A stretch of DNA of 64,000 nucleotides from contig JACRNB010000002.1 of assembly GCA_016219425.1 (NCBI GenBank), positions 1-64,000 on the forward strand, written 5' to 3'. Under the pieces are notes generated by a model. That model was not told the origin of the DNA. It worked only from the letters and a program-made list of their open reading frames with translations, and did no database searches. The position numbers and the translations under genes were made by a program. Source of the stretch: Betaproteobacteria bacterium. Lineage in GTDB: Bacteria > Pseudomonadota > Gammaproteobacteria > Burkholderiales > Thiobacillaceae. Below, piece after piece: positions 8,922-18,105 of the stretch. Every line of letters starts with the position of its first letter. Positions within the stretch are counted from its first letter, which is position 1.

Positions 8922-9845
8922 ATGAATCAGCCCGAGGATGACAGCCTGATCCCCGACAGCCAGTTCCAGGAAGCGCTGGCCCGTGTGTCTTACCAGCCCG
9001 GCATGTTGCTGGGCCTGGAGGCCACCCGCGCCGAGCAGGACTATCACCGGCGCCGGCTCAACCGGCACCAGTACTGGCTGCACGGCAGCGGTACGGTGTG
9101 CGGGTTGCGCGTGCATGCGCGGGCCGAGCAGGAACCTGCCGACGAGGACACGCCCGCCGTGGTGCGCCTGTTCGTTGCGCCCGGCGTCGGGCTGGACGGG
9201 TTGGGGCGCGAGGTGACGGTGACGGAGCCCTACTGCGTGGACCTCTCCGCCTGGCTCACCACCCAGCATCAGGATGAAAACGCCTGGGAGACCCTGATCC
9301 GCGACGGCTACGAGGAGGCCGCCAATGCGCTTTGGCTCAAGGTCACCATGCGTTACCAGGAGTGCGCCAGCGGGTACCAGCCGGTGCTGGCCGCTTCGGT
9401 CAACGCCGGGACGGACCCGGTGAAGCCCAGCCGCGTGAAGGACTGCGTAGCCCTGGAACTGTTGCCGGAACGGCCCGTGAATTCCAGCCAGGAGCATCCC
9501 TTCCCGGCCCACGCCGCCGTGCCGGAACTGGCGACCATCGCCGGAAAACGCCTCGGCCCCATCGAGCAGAAACGCCTGGACGGCGCGACGGGCGCGGCGC
9601 GCAAACGCCTGGAGATGGGCGCGCGCATGTTGTTCGCCCTGGGGGAGGACGACCTTGCCGTGCGCGACCTGGGTGAGTTGGAGGAAACCGCCGCCCTCCA
9701 CGCCCGCACGTTGCTGGCGCGGGTGCGCATCCGTCTGGCGCAAGACCGAAAACTCATCCTCAACCCGCGCCGCATCGAGGTGGACAACCTGGCGCGGGAG
9801 TTTCTGTTCAGCCCGAATCAGATTGCCCGGAACCTGGGGGAATGA
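8922..9845 (+). CDS. eCIS-cluster protein with shared N-terminal motif, first of trio
   Basis: A 307-aa protein of unknown function. Residues 24-64 read Y-Q-P-G-M-L-L-G, a charged helix (E-A-T-R-A-E-Q-D-Y-H), then H-G-S-G-T-V-C-G-L-R-V. Residues 85-98 read V-A-P-G-V-G-L-D-G-L-G-R-E-V. The same order of motifs (Y/F-x-G-x-L, charged helix, G-x-V/I-x-G-L-x-V, V-x-P-G-x-a-x-x-x-x-G) appears near the N-termini of the next two proteins. The start has a good GAGGAG-type ribosome site (AGAGGAGAA at about 8909-8917). Inference: a structural baseplate or fibre-linked subunit. Confidence 0.85.
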   Translation: MNQPEDDSLIPDSQFQEALARVSYQPGMLLGLEATRAEQDYHRRRLNRHQYWLHGSGTVCGLRVHARAEQEPADEDTPAVVRLFVAPGVGLDGLGREVTVTEPYCVDLSAWLTTQHQDENAWETLIRDGYEEAANALWLKVTMRYQECASGYQPVLAASVNAGTDPVKPSRVKDCVALELLPERPVNSSQEHPFPAHAAVPELATIAGKRLGPIEQKRLDGATGAARKRLEMGARMLFALGEDDLAVRDLGELEETAALHARTLLARVRIRLAQDRKLILNPRRIEVDNLAREFLFSPNQIARNLGE

Positions 9846-9876
9846 GCATGAAAGATTGGACGTTTGGGTGGGGCGA

Positions 9877-10013
9877 GCTGCGCTCGCCTCACCCTCTCCC
9901 CCAGCCCCTCCCCCCTCAAGGGGGAGGGGAGAAAACCCGCGCCAACGCTGACCTGGGCGCGTCCCCTCCCCCCTGGAGGGGGAGGGTTAGGGAGAGGGGG
10001 TGGCGAGCGCAGC
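9877..10013. repeat. Dispersed palindromic repeat with 12-bp inverted ends
   Basis: A 137-bp element bounded by GCTGCGCTCGCC and GGCGAGCGCAGC. Inside are purine/pyrimidine-biased hairpins (CCCCTCCCCCCT facing AGGGGGAGGGG). It sits in the 249-nt gap between two eCIS genes. The spurious frame extending the next gene upstream runs through it. Confidence 0.8.
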
Positions 10014-10094
10014 CCGCCTTGCCCCACCCCCCAGGCATTTCCGTCCGCGCGGGAATGTCGCCAGTGCGCCTTACGAACCAATAAGGAGTCCTCC

Positions 10095-12461
10095 ATGCCC
10101 GCCAACATCACCTTCCAGCCTTTCGCCTCCGGGGATCAAAACGCCAAGGGCCAGCGCATTTCGAGCATCGACCCGCGCCTGTCGCGCACCAACTACTTTG
10201 ATGGCCGCCTGCTCAAGGCCTCGGACCTGATCCGCGACCAGATCTACCTGGACGAACGCGCCCTGGAGATCGGCCAGATTCTCGGTTCCGGCATTGCGCG
10301 CGGGCTGGAGGTCACGCTGAACCACTCCACCCTGAGCGTCAGTCCCGGCATGGCCATCGCGCCCTCGGGCCGGGTGCTGCAACTGGCCGACCGCAGCCTG
10401 GAGGTGAACCTGGGCAACAGCGCCCTCATCGCCTCGCTCAATGCCGGCGCGCAGCGGCGCTTCAACCGCGGGCTGTACCTGGTGGCGCTGCACTACGCCG
10501 AGGTGGGGTCCGACGCCGCCGAGGCCTACCCGGCGGACCTGGAAAGCAAGCGGCAGTTTCAGTTCAACAGCTTTGCCGAGGGGGTGGAACTGGTGCTGGT
10601 TCCTCTCGCCACGCCGCTCAACACCGGGGACGCCCTGGCCGCTCGCGCCGGGCTGGTGAGCGCGTTCATGAACGGCGCACCGCGCCCGGAGTTGTCGGAA
10701 GAGGCGGTGGCCCTGGGGCTGCTGGCGGTGCAGAACGGCCAGCCGCTGTGGCTGGATCGCGGTCTGGTGCGGCGTCCGTTACGCCCGGCGGGGCAGCCCG
10801 GCGGCCTGCAACGGGATCTGGCGGCCCATTACCAGGAACTGCTGGCCGAGGTGCTGGAACTGCGCAACGAAGGCGGTCTGTCCGGCGGTTTTGCCGCCGA
10901 CCAGTACTTCCATGTGCTGCCCCCCGTGGGGCGTCTGCCCAAGTCGGCGGCGGACCCGGAGCGCGGTGCGCAGACCTTCTTCCCGCGGGGGTATGAGGTC
11001 AGCATCGCCCCGGTGCGGCGCGACGATCTGCCTGCGCTGCTGGAAGAATCCATGCGCCTCGCCCCCATGGACCTGAAGCGGGATGCGGACGCCGACATCA
11101 TGATCTTGGTGGCCGTCTCCGATGAGGACTACGCCTGGCGCGGGCGCGCCCTGATGAAAGGCGGCGTGAAGTCGTCTGCGGACGGACTCAACAGCCTGCT
11201 GCACATCGACGGCCTGGCTTTGCGCCTGCGCGCCACGATCCCCGCCGGCCATGCCCTCGACACGGACGCCACGCTCTGGAAATCCATCTGGGACACGGCG
11301 GAGGAAGGGGATGTCTTTTATGTGCGGCGCCCGCCCCGCGCCGCGGAGACCAATGTCAGCGCCGTGGTGCTGGCGAGCGGATTCGCCCTGCCGGACCCCC
11401 TGAAGGACCGTCCGGATATACCCGCCAAGCTGAAGAAGGAACTGGACCAGGCGATCAAGCGCGTTGATGAGCTGGAGGCGCTGGGCCTGGGCGGCGATGC
11501 GGCGCTTTCCGCCGCCAATGCCAAGGCGGAAACGCTGACGCAGCAACTGGAACAGGCCAAGGTGCAGGTGGCTGGCCTGCAAGCGGCGGCCTCTGTCTCT
11601 GCGACCTCCCTGACGGTAGAGAAGGGCCGCTCCGCCGGTCTTCAAAAGGAACTGGATAACGCCCGCCTGCAGGTGAGCCAGCTTCAGACCGCTGGCGGCT
11701 CTGTCGGCATGGAACTGGAAGGCGCCATGACCAGGATCGCCGCCCTGACCCAGGATCTCGCCACCGCCAACAAGGCGCTGAACGATGCCAAGGCGGCGGC
11801 CACCAAATCGGCCTCGGACCTGACTGCGGCAAACGCAAAAGTCACTGGTCTGACCCAGGATCTGAACACCGCCAAGGCGGCTGTGACGAAGGCCGAGGCG
11901 GATCGGGACGCAGCCGGCTCGAAAAGCGCCGGCCTCGACCTGGAACTGGTCGCGGCGCGCAAGACCATTACCGCCCTCCAGTCCGCCGCAACCGGCGCTG
12001 CGGTGAGCGCCACGCTCCAGAAACAGATCGACGCGCTCGCCCTGGAGCGGGATACGGCAAAGAAGTCGCTGGCTGATCTCCAGATCAGGAGCGACGCAGA
12101 CAAGGCCAGCCTGGTGAAACTCAACACCGACCTGGGTGCAGCGACCAAATCGCTGACGGACCTGAGGGCTACGAGCGAGACGGACAAGGCCAGCCTGGTG
12201 AAGCTCAACGCCGACCTGGGCTTGGCGGCCAAATCGTTGACGGACCTGAAGGCGGCCAGCGACACGGACAAGGCCAGCCTCACCCAGGTCAGGGCGGAAC
12301 TGGCCACTACCAAGACCTCGCTAACCTCCCTCCAGCGCACGTCCACAGCCTCCATCACCAAGCTCACCAGCGAACGAGATACCGCGAAGAAAACGGTCAC
12401 GGATCACGAGACGACCATTGCCAAGCTCAACCTCGACCTCACCAAGATCCGCCCCCAGTAA
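10095..12461 (+). CDS. eCIS-cluster protein, N-terminal trio domain plus long coiled coil
   Basis: A 788-aa protein. The start is the ATG at 10095, with AAGGAG 6 nt upstream. The frame is open further left only through a repeat. The N-terminus has the trio motif: N-Y-F-D-G-R-L-L-K-A-S-D (33-44), G-S-G-I-A-R-G-L-E-V (64-73), V-S-P-G-M-A-I-A-P-S-G-R (82-93). Residues ~435-788 form a low-complexity coiled coil with imperfect repeats of the type T-D-K-A-S-L-V-K-L-N-x-D-L-G and K-S-L-T-D-L. The coil could span ~50 nm if continuous. Inference: a fibre, a length-measuring or a cargo-guiding role. No family name is assigned. Confidence 0.88.
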   Translation: MPANITFQPFASGDQNAKGQRISSIDPRLSRTNYFDGRLLKASDLIRDQIYLDERALEIGQILGSGIARGLEVTLNHSTLSVSPGMAIAPSGRVLQLADRSLEVNLGNSALIASLNAGAQRRFNRGLYLVALHYAEVGSDAAEAYPADLESKRQFQFNSFAEGVELVLVPLATPLNTGDALAARAGLVSAFMNGAPRPELSEEAVALGLLAVQNGQPLWLDRGLVRRPLRPAGQPGGLQRDLAAHYQELLAEVLELRNEGGLSGGFAADQYFHVLPPVGRLPKSAADPERGAQTFFPRGYEVSIAPVRRDDLPALLEESMRLAPMDLKRDADADIMILVAVSDEDYAWRGRALMKGGVKSSADGLNSLLHIDGLALRLRATIPAGHALDTDATLWKSIWDTAEEGDVFYVRRPPRAAETNVSAVVLASGFALPDPLKDRPDIPAKLKKELDQAIKRVDELEALGLGGDAALSAANAKAETLTQQLEQAKVQVAGLQAAASVSATSLTVEKGRSAGLQKELDNARLQVSQLQTAGGSVGMELEGAMTRIAALTQDLATANKALNDAKAAATKSASDLTAANAKVTGLTQDLNTAKAAVTKAEADRDAAGSKSAGLDLELVAARKTITALQSAATGAAVSATLQKQIDALALERDTAKKSLADLQIRSDADKASLVKLNTDLGAATKSLTDLRATSETDKASLVKLNADLGLAAKSLTDLKAASDTDKASLTQVRAELATTKTSLTSLQRTSTASITKLTSERDTAKKTVTDHETTIAKLNLDLTKIRPQ

Positions 12462-12470
12462 GGAGAGGCC

Positions 12471-14093
12471 ATGAACGCCCCCATCCATCTCCACGTCATC
12501 GAGCCCGAGAAGCAGGCCCCTCAACGGCTCAACCTCTTCCCCGGCAGGCATCTGGGCGAGCGCGAGTTCGACCTGTTGCAGGACTACGCCGATGCGCGTC
12601 TGGCGCCCCTGCTGGGGCAGTTGCACCCCGGCGTCGTCCAGGGCCTGACGGTGCAGGTCGAACCCTGCACCAAGGATTTTCTGATCCGGGTCCGGCCCGG
12701 CCTAGCCCTGGGTGCGGACGGTCTCCCGGTGGCGCTGCATTACGCACTGGAAACCGCCTGGAGCGACCTCACCAGTTCCGTCATGAAAGGGCAGGGCGGC
12801 GCGCCCCTGCCAGACGGCTACTTCTTCCTGACGCTGAACCGGGGGGTGGAAAAGGTGGACGGGGACAGCCGCCAGGCCGCCTGCGCCCGCACCGAGGCCG
12901 ACCCGCTGCGCGACCGCCGCCTGGAGACGGTCGCCATGCTGGGGCTGCAATTCATCGCCACCGGCAAGGTGCTGGCCGACCTGCCCGCCCAGCGCGCCGC
13001 CAACCGCCTGAGCGTGCGGTTTCTGAGCCACTCCCCGTTCAACCGCAAGACCGGGGCCGTCCCGCTCGGGCTGGTGCGGGCGGAAAAAGGGCTGCCGCTC
13101 TGGTTCGACACCGTGGCGGGACGCTTCGAGGCCCAGCCCCACGCGCCGTACCGCGCCTTTCTCGCCCACACCCGCAAGGCCATGGCGGACTACGCCCGCC
13201 TGTCCGCAAGCGACCCGCGCCGCAAGAACGCCAAACTGCCCCTGGCGGACAAGCTGGGCCTGGACTACCTGCCCGCCGCCGCTCCCCTGCCCAGCGACCT
13301 CCTGATCGACCCCGCCGGCGAGAAGCCCGCCCTGGCGTTCGACCCCCAGGGCCTGGAGATCGACCTCATCCCGGTCCCCTCCGACACCGTGGCTGCGGTG
13401 CTGGAACAGGAACTGGCGCGCGGCGCGATCCGCATTGCCGACGGCGTGGGCGACCACCTGCGCCTGCTGCTGGCGGTGGACGACCCGGACTACCGGCCCG
13501 ACCTGATGAACCTGCCGCAGACGGACAAGGCGCTGGAAGCGGAACTGACGCAGCGTTCCGCCGCCGCCATCGACGCCTACGGCGCCTGGAAGAAGCAGTG
13601 GCTGGCGCTGTGCCAGGGGCTCGACGCCGATGCCCTGAAGCAGGCGCCGCCTCTGCTGGTGGCGCCGGAGAAGGAGTCGGCCCTGCTTGGCGGCATGAAG
13701 CCCAAGGCGACGATGCGGGCCTTGATCGCGCTCCGCCAGGCCGCGCTCAAGACCGGGGAAGACCTGCCGCATCCCTATATGGAACGCAAGGCGCTGTTGG
13801 CGGAAGCGGCGGAAACCGTGTCCGCGATCACCTCCAACGTGGACGGCCTGCTGAAGCTCCGCGCCGACAAGATGGCGGAGATTGAGAAGCTCAAGGCGGA
13901 ACTGGAGGACAACTTCAGCCTGCTCGATGCGGTGAATGACCACCTCACCCTGCAACGCCAGCACCTGGATTCCATCTCCGTCTCGTTCAGCACCCTGGCC
14001 GGCGGCGTGCCGGGCGACGGCAGCGGCATGAATCTGATGCGCTGGTCGAAGTCGATGCAGTTCAAGCCGATTACCCCCACACCCGGCAAGTAG
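12471..14093 (+). CDS. eCIS-cluster protein, third member of N-terminal motif trio
   Basis: A 540-aa protein of unknown function, 9 nt after the preceding gene with a GGAGAGG ribosome site. The N-terminus shows the trio pattern: L-F-P-G-R-H-L-G-E-R-E-F (22-33), H-P-G-V-V-Q-G-L-T-V (52-61), V-R-P-G-L-A-L-G-A-D-G (74-84). The C-terminal ~110 residues are helical and charged (L-R-A-D-K-M-A-E-I-E-K-L-K-A-E-L), probably a short coiled coil. The overall layout (spike-proximal strand region then helices) recalls baseplate connector proteins such as TssK. That comparison is by analogy only. Confidence 0.85.
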   Translation: MNAPIHLHVIEPEKQAPQRLNLFPGRHLGEREFDLLQDYADARLAPLLGQLHPGVVQGLTVQVEPCTKDFLIRVRPGLALGADGLPVALHYALETAWSDLTSSVMKGQGGAPLPDGYFFLTLNRGVEKVDGDSRQAACARTEADPLRDRRLETVAMLGLQFIATGKVLADLPAQRAANRLSVRFLSHSPFNRKTGAVPLGLVRAEKGLPLWFDTVAGRFEAQPHAPYRAFLAHTRKAMADYARLSASDPRRKNAKLPLADKLGLDYLPAAAPLPSDLLIDPAGEKPALAFDPQGLEIDLIPVPSDTVAAVLEQELARGAIRIADGVGDHLRLLLAVDDPDYRPDLMNLPQTDKALEAELTQRSAAAIDAYGAWKKQWLALCQGLDADALKQAPPLLVAPEKESALLGGMKPKATMRALIALRQAALKTGEDLPHPYMERKALLAEAAETVSAITSNVDGLLKLRADKMAEIEKLKAELEDNFSLLDAVNDHLTLQRQHLDSISVSFSTLAGGVPGDGSGMNLMRWSKSMQFKPITPTPGK

Positions 14094-14110
14094 AGGCAGG
14101 AGCAGACGCC

Positions 14111-15964
14111 ATGGCAGACGACAAAAGTTCCACCCGCACGGGCCTCACGGCGGTGCGCGCCAGCAGCGCAACCGAAGCGGTCAGCGCCTTTAGCCTGTTC
14201 AACGCCGGGATCAACCCCGCCACGCTGGCCATGCTGGGAAAACTGGGAGGCGGCAGCGCCACCAGCGCCGCTGCCGCCACGCCGCCGGTTGACCGCCTCT
14301 ACGACACCCCGGTGGCGACCAAGAGCGCCACGCTGGAGCAGGTGGACAAGGTCAACGACCACTACCTGCTGGCCAGCCAGGGCCTGGAGGCCTTGCGCAA
14401 GGAGACCGGCGAGAAGACCGCGGGCAACCTGCGCGAACAGGTGGATGCCTACCTGACGCAGCACTACCCGAGTGGCGACAAGCTCGCAAACGCCAGGAAG
14501 AGCCTGAAGGATTTCTATCCCGCAAACCTCTTCACCTGGCCGGGCGCGATCACCGTGCCTGCGCCGGGAAAAGCGAAGACGGATGACGCAGGCAAGGCGC
14601 TTGCCCCGGAAGTTCTCCAGAACGATCAATCCGCACTGTTCGGGCTGAGCCGGGCCATGGTGTCGGACATTCGCGTGGTGGAAAAACTGCGTCACGGCAT
14701 TTCCGGGTTGCGCCGCGAGCGTCAGGCCGAACTGGCGCAGGCGGAGGCGGACCTGGAGAAGCTGGAGGACGAGATCGCCCAGGCGCAGAAAAAGCTGAAA
14801 GACCTGGACCGCGCTCGCATCGAGGCCTTCGACGACCACGCCCTGGCCCAGCGCCTGCTGGCCGAGCACTGGGCGGCGGTGGAGCAGCGATGGGCCGAGC
14901 GCAAACGCATCCTGGAAGGGCACAAGGGCCTGTTCCATGTGCGGGTGCGCGAGACCCCCTTGAGTCCGACCCTGCCCGACCCGCTCGACCTGCGCTTTAC
15001 CGACGCCGATGACCTCGTCCCCGGCTGCGCCAGCGAGACCACGGAACTGCCGGAAGACCTGTTGCCCTTTCTCGAAGCCGTGTACGACATCCCGGTGGGC
15101 GACTGGTCCGCCCTGCGCGATCAGGCGGCGCTGCTGCCGGGGCGCGAACGGGTGCAGGCCCTGGTTGGTCAGCGCCGCGAACGCCTTGCCGGAAAGCGGA
15201 CGACTCCGGGCGGCTCCGCCCTGGCGCAACGCCTGGGGCCGCTGCATCAACAGAATCAGGGGCTGACGCGCGATCTGTCGAAACGGGGCTTTTCCGCCGC
15301 CGGCGCGCTCAGCGAGGTGCAGCGCCAGGCGCGCGACCTGCTCTCCCTGGACGACCTCATGACCGGCCCGCCGCACAAGCTGCGCCAGCCCGTGCAGACC
15401 CTGCACCAGCAGCTTGGCAATGCCGCCGCCTGTCTGGTGCAGCGCCTGCGCGCAATTTCGCCAGGCCTGCGCGCGCAGTGGGCCGAGATGGCGGAGGCCG
15501 ACCTGCCCATCGTGCGCACGCCCAACCGCTGGCCCGGCCTGGCCCAGGCCGAAACGGCGGATTTCAACGGTGTGCGCACCCTGGTGGAGCTGATCGGCTG
15601 GTGGTTCCGCCAGTTGCACCAAGAGGCGGATGGCGCTTCCCTGAGCGTGCTGGTCAATTTCCTGCGCGCCTGCCTGCTCCACGCAGCGGGGGACGACCCG
15701 GACCAGACGTTGCGCGGCAGCGTCGCCTCCATCCCAGGGCGCTTCCGCATCGGCGACCGGATGCGGGTGAAGCTCAACCGCGAGGCTGCGCCCGGCGCAC
15801 TGCTCACCCTGATGAGCCCGGACCAGCGCGTGGTGGGCGCGTTGCGGGTGGAAGACAGCGACGAGCAGGGCGCGGTGGCGATCATCACCCAGGTGCTGGA
15901 CGCCACGGCGGAGGTCTCCACCGCCTTCCAGGTCAGCGCCCGGACAACGGTGCGGCGCGGATGA
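14111..15964 (+). CDS. eCIS-cluster coiled-coil protein of unknown function
   Basis: A 617-aa protein with no recognised family. The N-terminal ~60 residues are Ser/Ala/Gly-rich and probably flexible. A strongly charged coiled coil lies near residues 197-275 (R-R-E-R-Q-A-E-L-A-Q-A-E-A-D-L-E-K-L). The last ~100 residues are predicted strands (D-R-M-R-V-K-L-N-R-E; V-V-G-A-L-R-V-E-D-S). The AGGAG-type site at 14097-14102 supports the ATG. Its stop overlaps the next start (ATGA), which indicates coupling within the eCIS operon. Position between the trio and the lysis genes suggests assembly or a structural role. Confidence 0.82.
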   Translation: MADDKSSTRTGLTAVRASSATEAVSAFSLFNAGINPATLAMLGKLGGGSATSAAAATPPVDRLYDTPVATKSATLEQVDKVNDHYLLASQGLEALRKETGEKTAGNLREQVDAYLTQHYPSGDKLANARKSLKDFYPANLFTWPGAITVPAPGKAKTDDAGKALAPEVLQNDQSALFGLSRAMVSDIRVVEKLRHGISGLRRERQAELAQAEADLEKLEDEIAQAQKKLKDLDRARIEAFDDHALAQRLLAEHWAAVEQRWAERKRILEGHKGLFHVRVRETPLSPTLPDPLDLRFTDADDLVPGCASETTELPEDLLPFLEAVYDIPVGDWSALRDQAALLPGRERVQALVGQRRERLAGKRTTPGGSALAQRLGPLHQQNQGLTRDLSKRGFSAAGALSEVQRQARDLLSLDDLMTGPPHKLRQPVQTLHQQLGNAAACLVQRLRAISPGLRAQWAEMAEADLPIVRTPNRWPGLAQAETADFNGVRTLVELIGWWFRQLHQEADGASLSVLVNFLRACLLHAAGDDPDQTLRGSVASIPGRFRIGDRMRVKLNREAAPGALLTLMSPDQRVVGALRVEDSDEQGAVAIITQVLDATAEVSTAFQVSARTTVRRG

Positions 15965-17541
15965 CCGTCGCCCCCCAGGCCCGCATTCGCCGCCTGCGTC
16001 TCCAGGCCCCGGCGGGGCTGGAGACTGCCGCGCGGATGGAGCTGGAACAGGCGGACTGGGACATCACGCGGCAGGACGAGGTGGTATTCCTGCGCCGTCT
16101 GCATGTGCGCGCCCGCCCCGGCGAGATCGGCGCGGAGGCGGTGCGCCAGGCCCGCGCCCTGGCGGCGGGGGCGGTGGATGGCTGGAGCCCGGCGGCGGAC
16201 GCGGCAGAGGCGGTGCGCTTCGCTCGCCCCGCCGAGCGCATGGCCTGCCTGCTGGGCGATCTGGCGCAGGGCAGGGCGCAAGCGCGCTGGTTCTGGCAGG
16301 GCGGCCAGCGCCTGGCGGCGCGCACCCTGGGCGTTGCGCTGCTCGCGCTGTTGCAGGAACTGCCGCTCGCCTGGCCCGCCGCCGCCGCGCGGCTGGCGCG
16401 CGAGACCCCGGTGTGGCGACGTTTCTGGCAGACGCTGACGGACCCAGAAGCGGCGCAGGCGCTGGCGCTGCTGGAGGCAGCCACCGGCTGGCCCCTGGTT
16501 CCCGGTGCGCCGGAGGCGACGGCCAGGTCGGATGCCATGCCCGTTGCATCCCCTGGCGCGCGGCGGTCGCCCCTTCCCGCCGGGTTGGCGGAGGCGGTGG
16601 CGGTATTGCCCGCGCCCCTTGCTCCGGCATCGCCGCGCCTGCGCCTGGCGGTGGTCACCGCACTCTGGCGGCATGCGCCGCAGACCCTGGCCGCCGCGCA
16701 TGAACTGGAGCGGTGCGTGCTGGGGGCTCATGCGCTGATCCTTGCGGGCGCAACGGCCCCTGACGCCGCCGGGAATGCGTTGCACGAATCCATTCCGTCG
16801 TTCCCGCAAACGCGGGAACCCAGTGCAGTCAACAACCTGGATTCCGGCTTCCGCCGGAATGACGAGAGCCTGTTGGCCGGCTCCCCGCTTCATGTTCCCT
16901 CTGGTGTTCCCTCCGTCCCCTGCCTTGCCGCGTGCGGCAAAGAGGTGACAGGCGAAGCCAGCCCGCAACCGGTGCAGGAGTCCGGTCCTGTCGCCGTTCC
17001 GGCGGAAGAAACCCGCTTCATCACCGCCCTGGGCGGCTGGTTTTTGCTGCTCAACGTGCTCGCCCGCGCCGCGCCCGAGGCCCCCTGTTCCGGCTGGCAT
17101 GCCCTCTACCGCCTGGGCCGCGTCCTGGAGTTGGAGCCGGACCCGCCCCTGGCGCGTTTTTTCGCCCAGGCGCTGGATCGGGCCGCCCCCGAGGCGTTGG
17201 CGGACCTCGCGCCGCTGCCCCAGGAGCCCGATTGGCGGACGCTCCTGCACGGCGGCCCCGGCGCGGAGATCGCCGCCATTCCCGCCCTGGTCGTCGCCAC
17301 CGCCAGCCATGTGGACGTGTTTTTCCGCATGCAGGATGCGCGCCTGGAGATCCGTCTGGCCGGCCTGGACGTCAACCCCGGCTGGCTGCCCTGGCTGGGG
17401 CGGGTGGTGAGTTACCACTACGGCGTCGTACCGGAGCTGGCGTTTTTTGTAGCGCCGGCATCCTTGCCGGCTCTTTCCGGTTCGCCCGAAGGAGCCGGCA
17501 AGGATGCCGGCGCTACGGGTTGCTTTCACATCAACGAATGA
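15961..17541 (+). CDS. eCIS-cluster protein of unknown function carrying repeat-derived peptides
   Basis: A 526-aa Ala/Leu-rich helical protein. It begins A-R-I-R-R-L-R-L-Q and contains a W-F-L-L-L-N-V-L hydrophobic patch near residue 360. Its place before the ATPase is where some eCIS clusters carry a tape-measure-type gene, but I see no diagnostic motif. Two dispersed repeats lie in frame: one at 16795-16864 (about residues 279-302) and one at 17449-17516, which encodes most of the last 30 residues, so the native C-terminus has probably been replaced. The start overlaps the preceding stop. The open frame through both repeats argues that the gene is still functional. Confidence 0.8.
   Translation: MTVAPQARIRRLRLQAPAGLETAARMELEQADWDITRQDEVVFLRRLHVRARPGEIGAEAVRQARALAAGAVDGWSPAADAAEAVRFARPAERMACLLGDLAQGRAQARWFWQGGQRLAARTLGVALLALLQELPLAWPAAAARLARETPVWRRFWQTLTDPEAAQALALLEAATGWPLVPGAPEATARSDAMPVASPGARRSPLPAGLAEAVAVLPAPLAPASPRLRLAVVTALWRHAPQTLAAAHELERCVLGAHALILAGATAPDAAGNALHESIPSFPQTREPSAVNNLDSGFRRNDESLLAGSPLHVPSGVPSVPCLAACGKEVTGEASPQPVQESGPVAVPAEETRFITALGGWFLLLNVLARAAPEAPCSGWHALYRLGRVLELEPDPPLARFFAQALDRAAPEALADLAPLPQEPDWRTLLHGGPGAEIAAIPALVVATASHVDVFFRMQDARLEIRLAGLDVNPGWLPWLGRVVSYHYGVVPELAFFVAPASLPALSGSPEGAGKDAGATGCFHINE
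16795..16864. repeat. Dispersed palindromic repeat inserted in a CDS
   Basis: A ~70-bp element starts CGTCGTTCCCGCAAACGCGG and ends CTTCCGCCGGAATGACG, with inverted ends and an internal CCCAG/CTGG pair. It matches a repeat layout that is common in beta- and gammaproteobacterial genomes. It is in frame within the 526-aa eCIS-cluster gene and encodes a proline/serine/arginine-rich insert. Confidence 0.8.
17449..17516. repeat. REP-like inverted repeat (GTAGCGCCGGCATCC family) in a CDS
   Basis: The arms GTAGCGCCGGCATCCTTGCC and GGCAAGGATGCCGGCGCTAC form a perfect inverted pair around an 18-20-nt loop. The same element is at 24291-24359. Here it forms the 3' coding end of the 526-aa protein gene, 40 bp before the muramidase gene. 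Confidence 0.9.
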
Positions 17542-17556
17542 AGGAGATTCCCCGCC

Positions 17557-18096
17557 ATGCCTGTAGACCTCAACGCCATGCTCACGGATGTCCTCAAGAA
17601 GGAGGGCGGCTACGTCAACAATCCGGCCGACCGGGGCGGGCCGACCAAGTTCGGCATCACCCAGGCCACCCTGTCCAAGTTCCTGGAACGCGCCGTCAGC
17701 GTGGACGAGGTGAAGAACCTGGACATCGGCACCGCGCGCGACATCTATGAACTGCGTTACTACCGTCAGCCGCGCATCGACAAGCTGCCGCAGGCGATCC
17801 AGCCGTTTGTGTTCGATTGCGCCGTGAACCACGGCCCGCGCCGCGCCATCCAGTTCGTGCAGCAGGTGTGCAATGAAGCGGGGCTGGGGCCGCTGGCGTC
17901 AGACGGGCAGATGGGCCCCAAGACCAAGGCGGTGGCGGACGCCTGTTACGAGATGATGGGGGAATGGATGGTGGCCGCCCTGGTGGAGGAACGGCGCATG
18001 TTCTATCTCGCCATCGTTGACCACGACCCCTCGCAAAAGACCTTCATCAAAGGTTGGCTCGCCCGCGCCAACTCCTTCCTGCCGCAAGCCGCCTAG
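17557..18096 (+). CDS. GH108-type peptidoglycan muramidase (phage-lysozyme-like)
   Basis: A 179-aa enzyme predicted to cut peptidoglycan. The N-terminus has the GH108 signature K-K-E-G-G-Y-V-N-N-P-A-D-R-G-G-P-T-K-F-G-I-T, with Glu16 as the catalytic acid of the E-G-G-Y motif. A C-terminal peptidoglycan-binding-type segment follows (D-G-Q-M-G-P-K-T near residue 114). There is no signal peptide, so export would depend on a holin or on lysis. AAGGAGA precedes the ATG by 9 nt. The holin-like gene follows after 9 nt, making a two-gene lysis or release cassette inside the eCIS operon. TtsA-like muramidases of this family also serve toxin release, so non-lytic export is possible. Confidence 0.92.
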   Translation: MPVDLNAMLTDVLKKEGGYVNNPADRGGPTKFGITQATLSKFLERAVSVDEVKNLDIGTARDIYELRYYRQPRIDKLPQAIQPFVFDCAVNHGPRRAIQFVQQVCNEAGLGPLASDGQMGPKTKAVADACYEMMGEWMVAALVEERRMFYLAIVDHDPSQKTFIKGWLARANSFLPQAA

Positions 18097-18105
18097 GAGA
18101 ATCCC

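Noticed and set aside
8704-8925. Small open frame after the P2-I-like gene
   Set aside because: It reads through the inverted REP pair and its residues are explained by that repeat.
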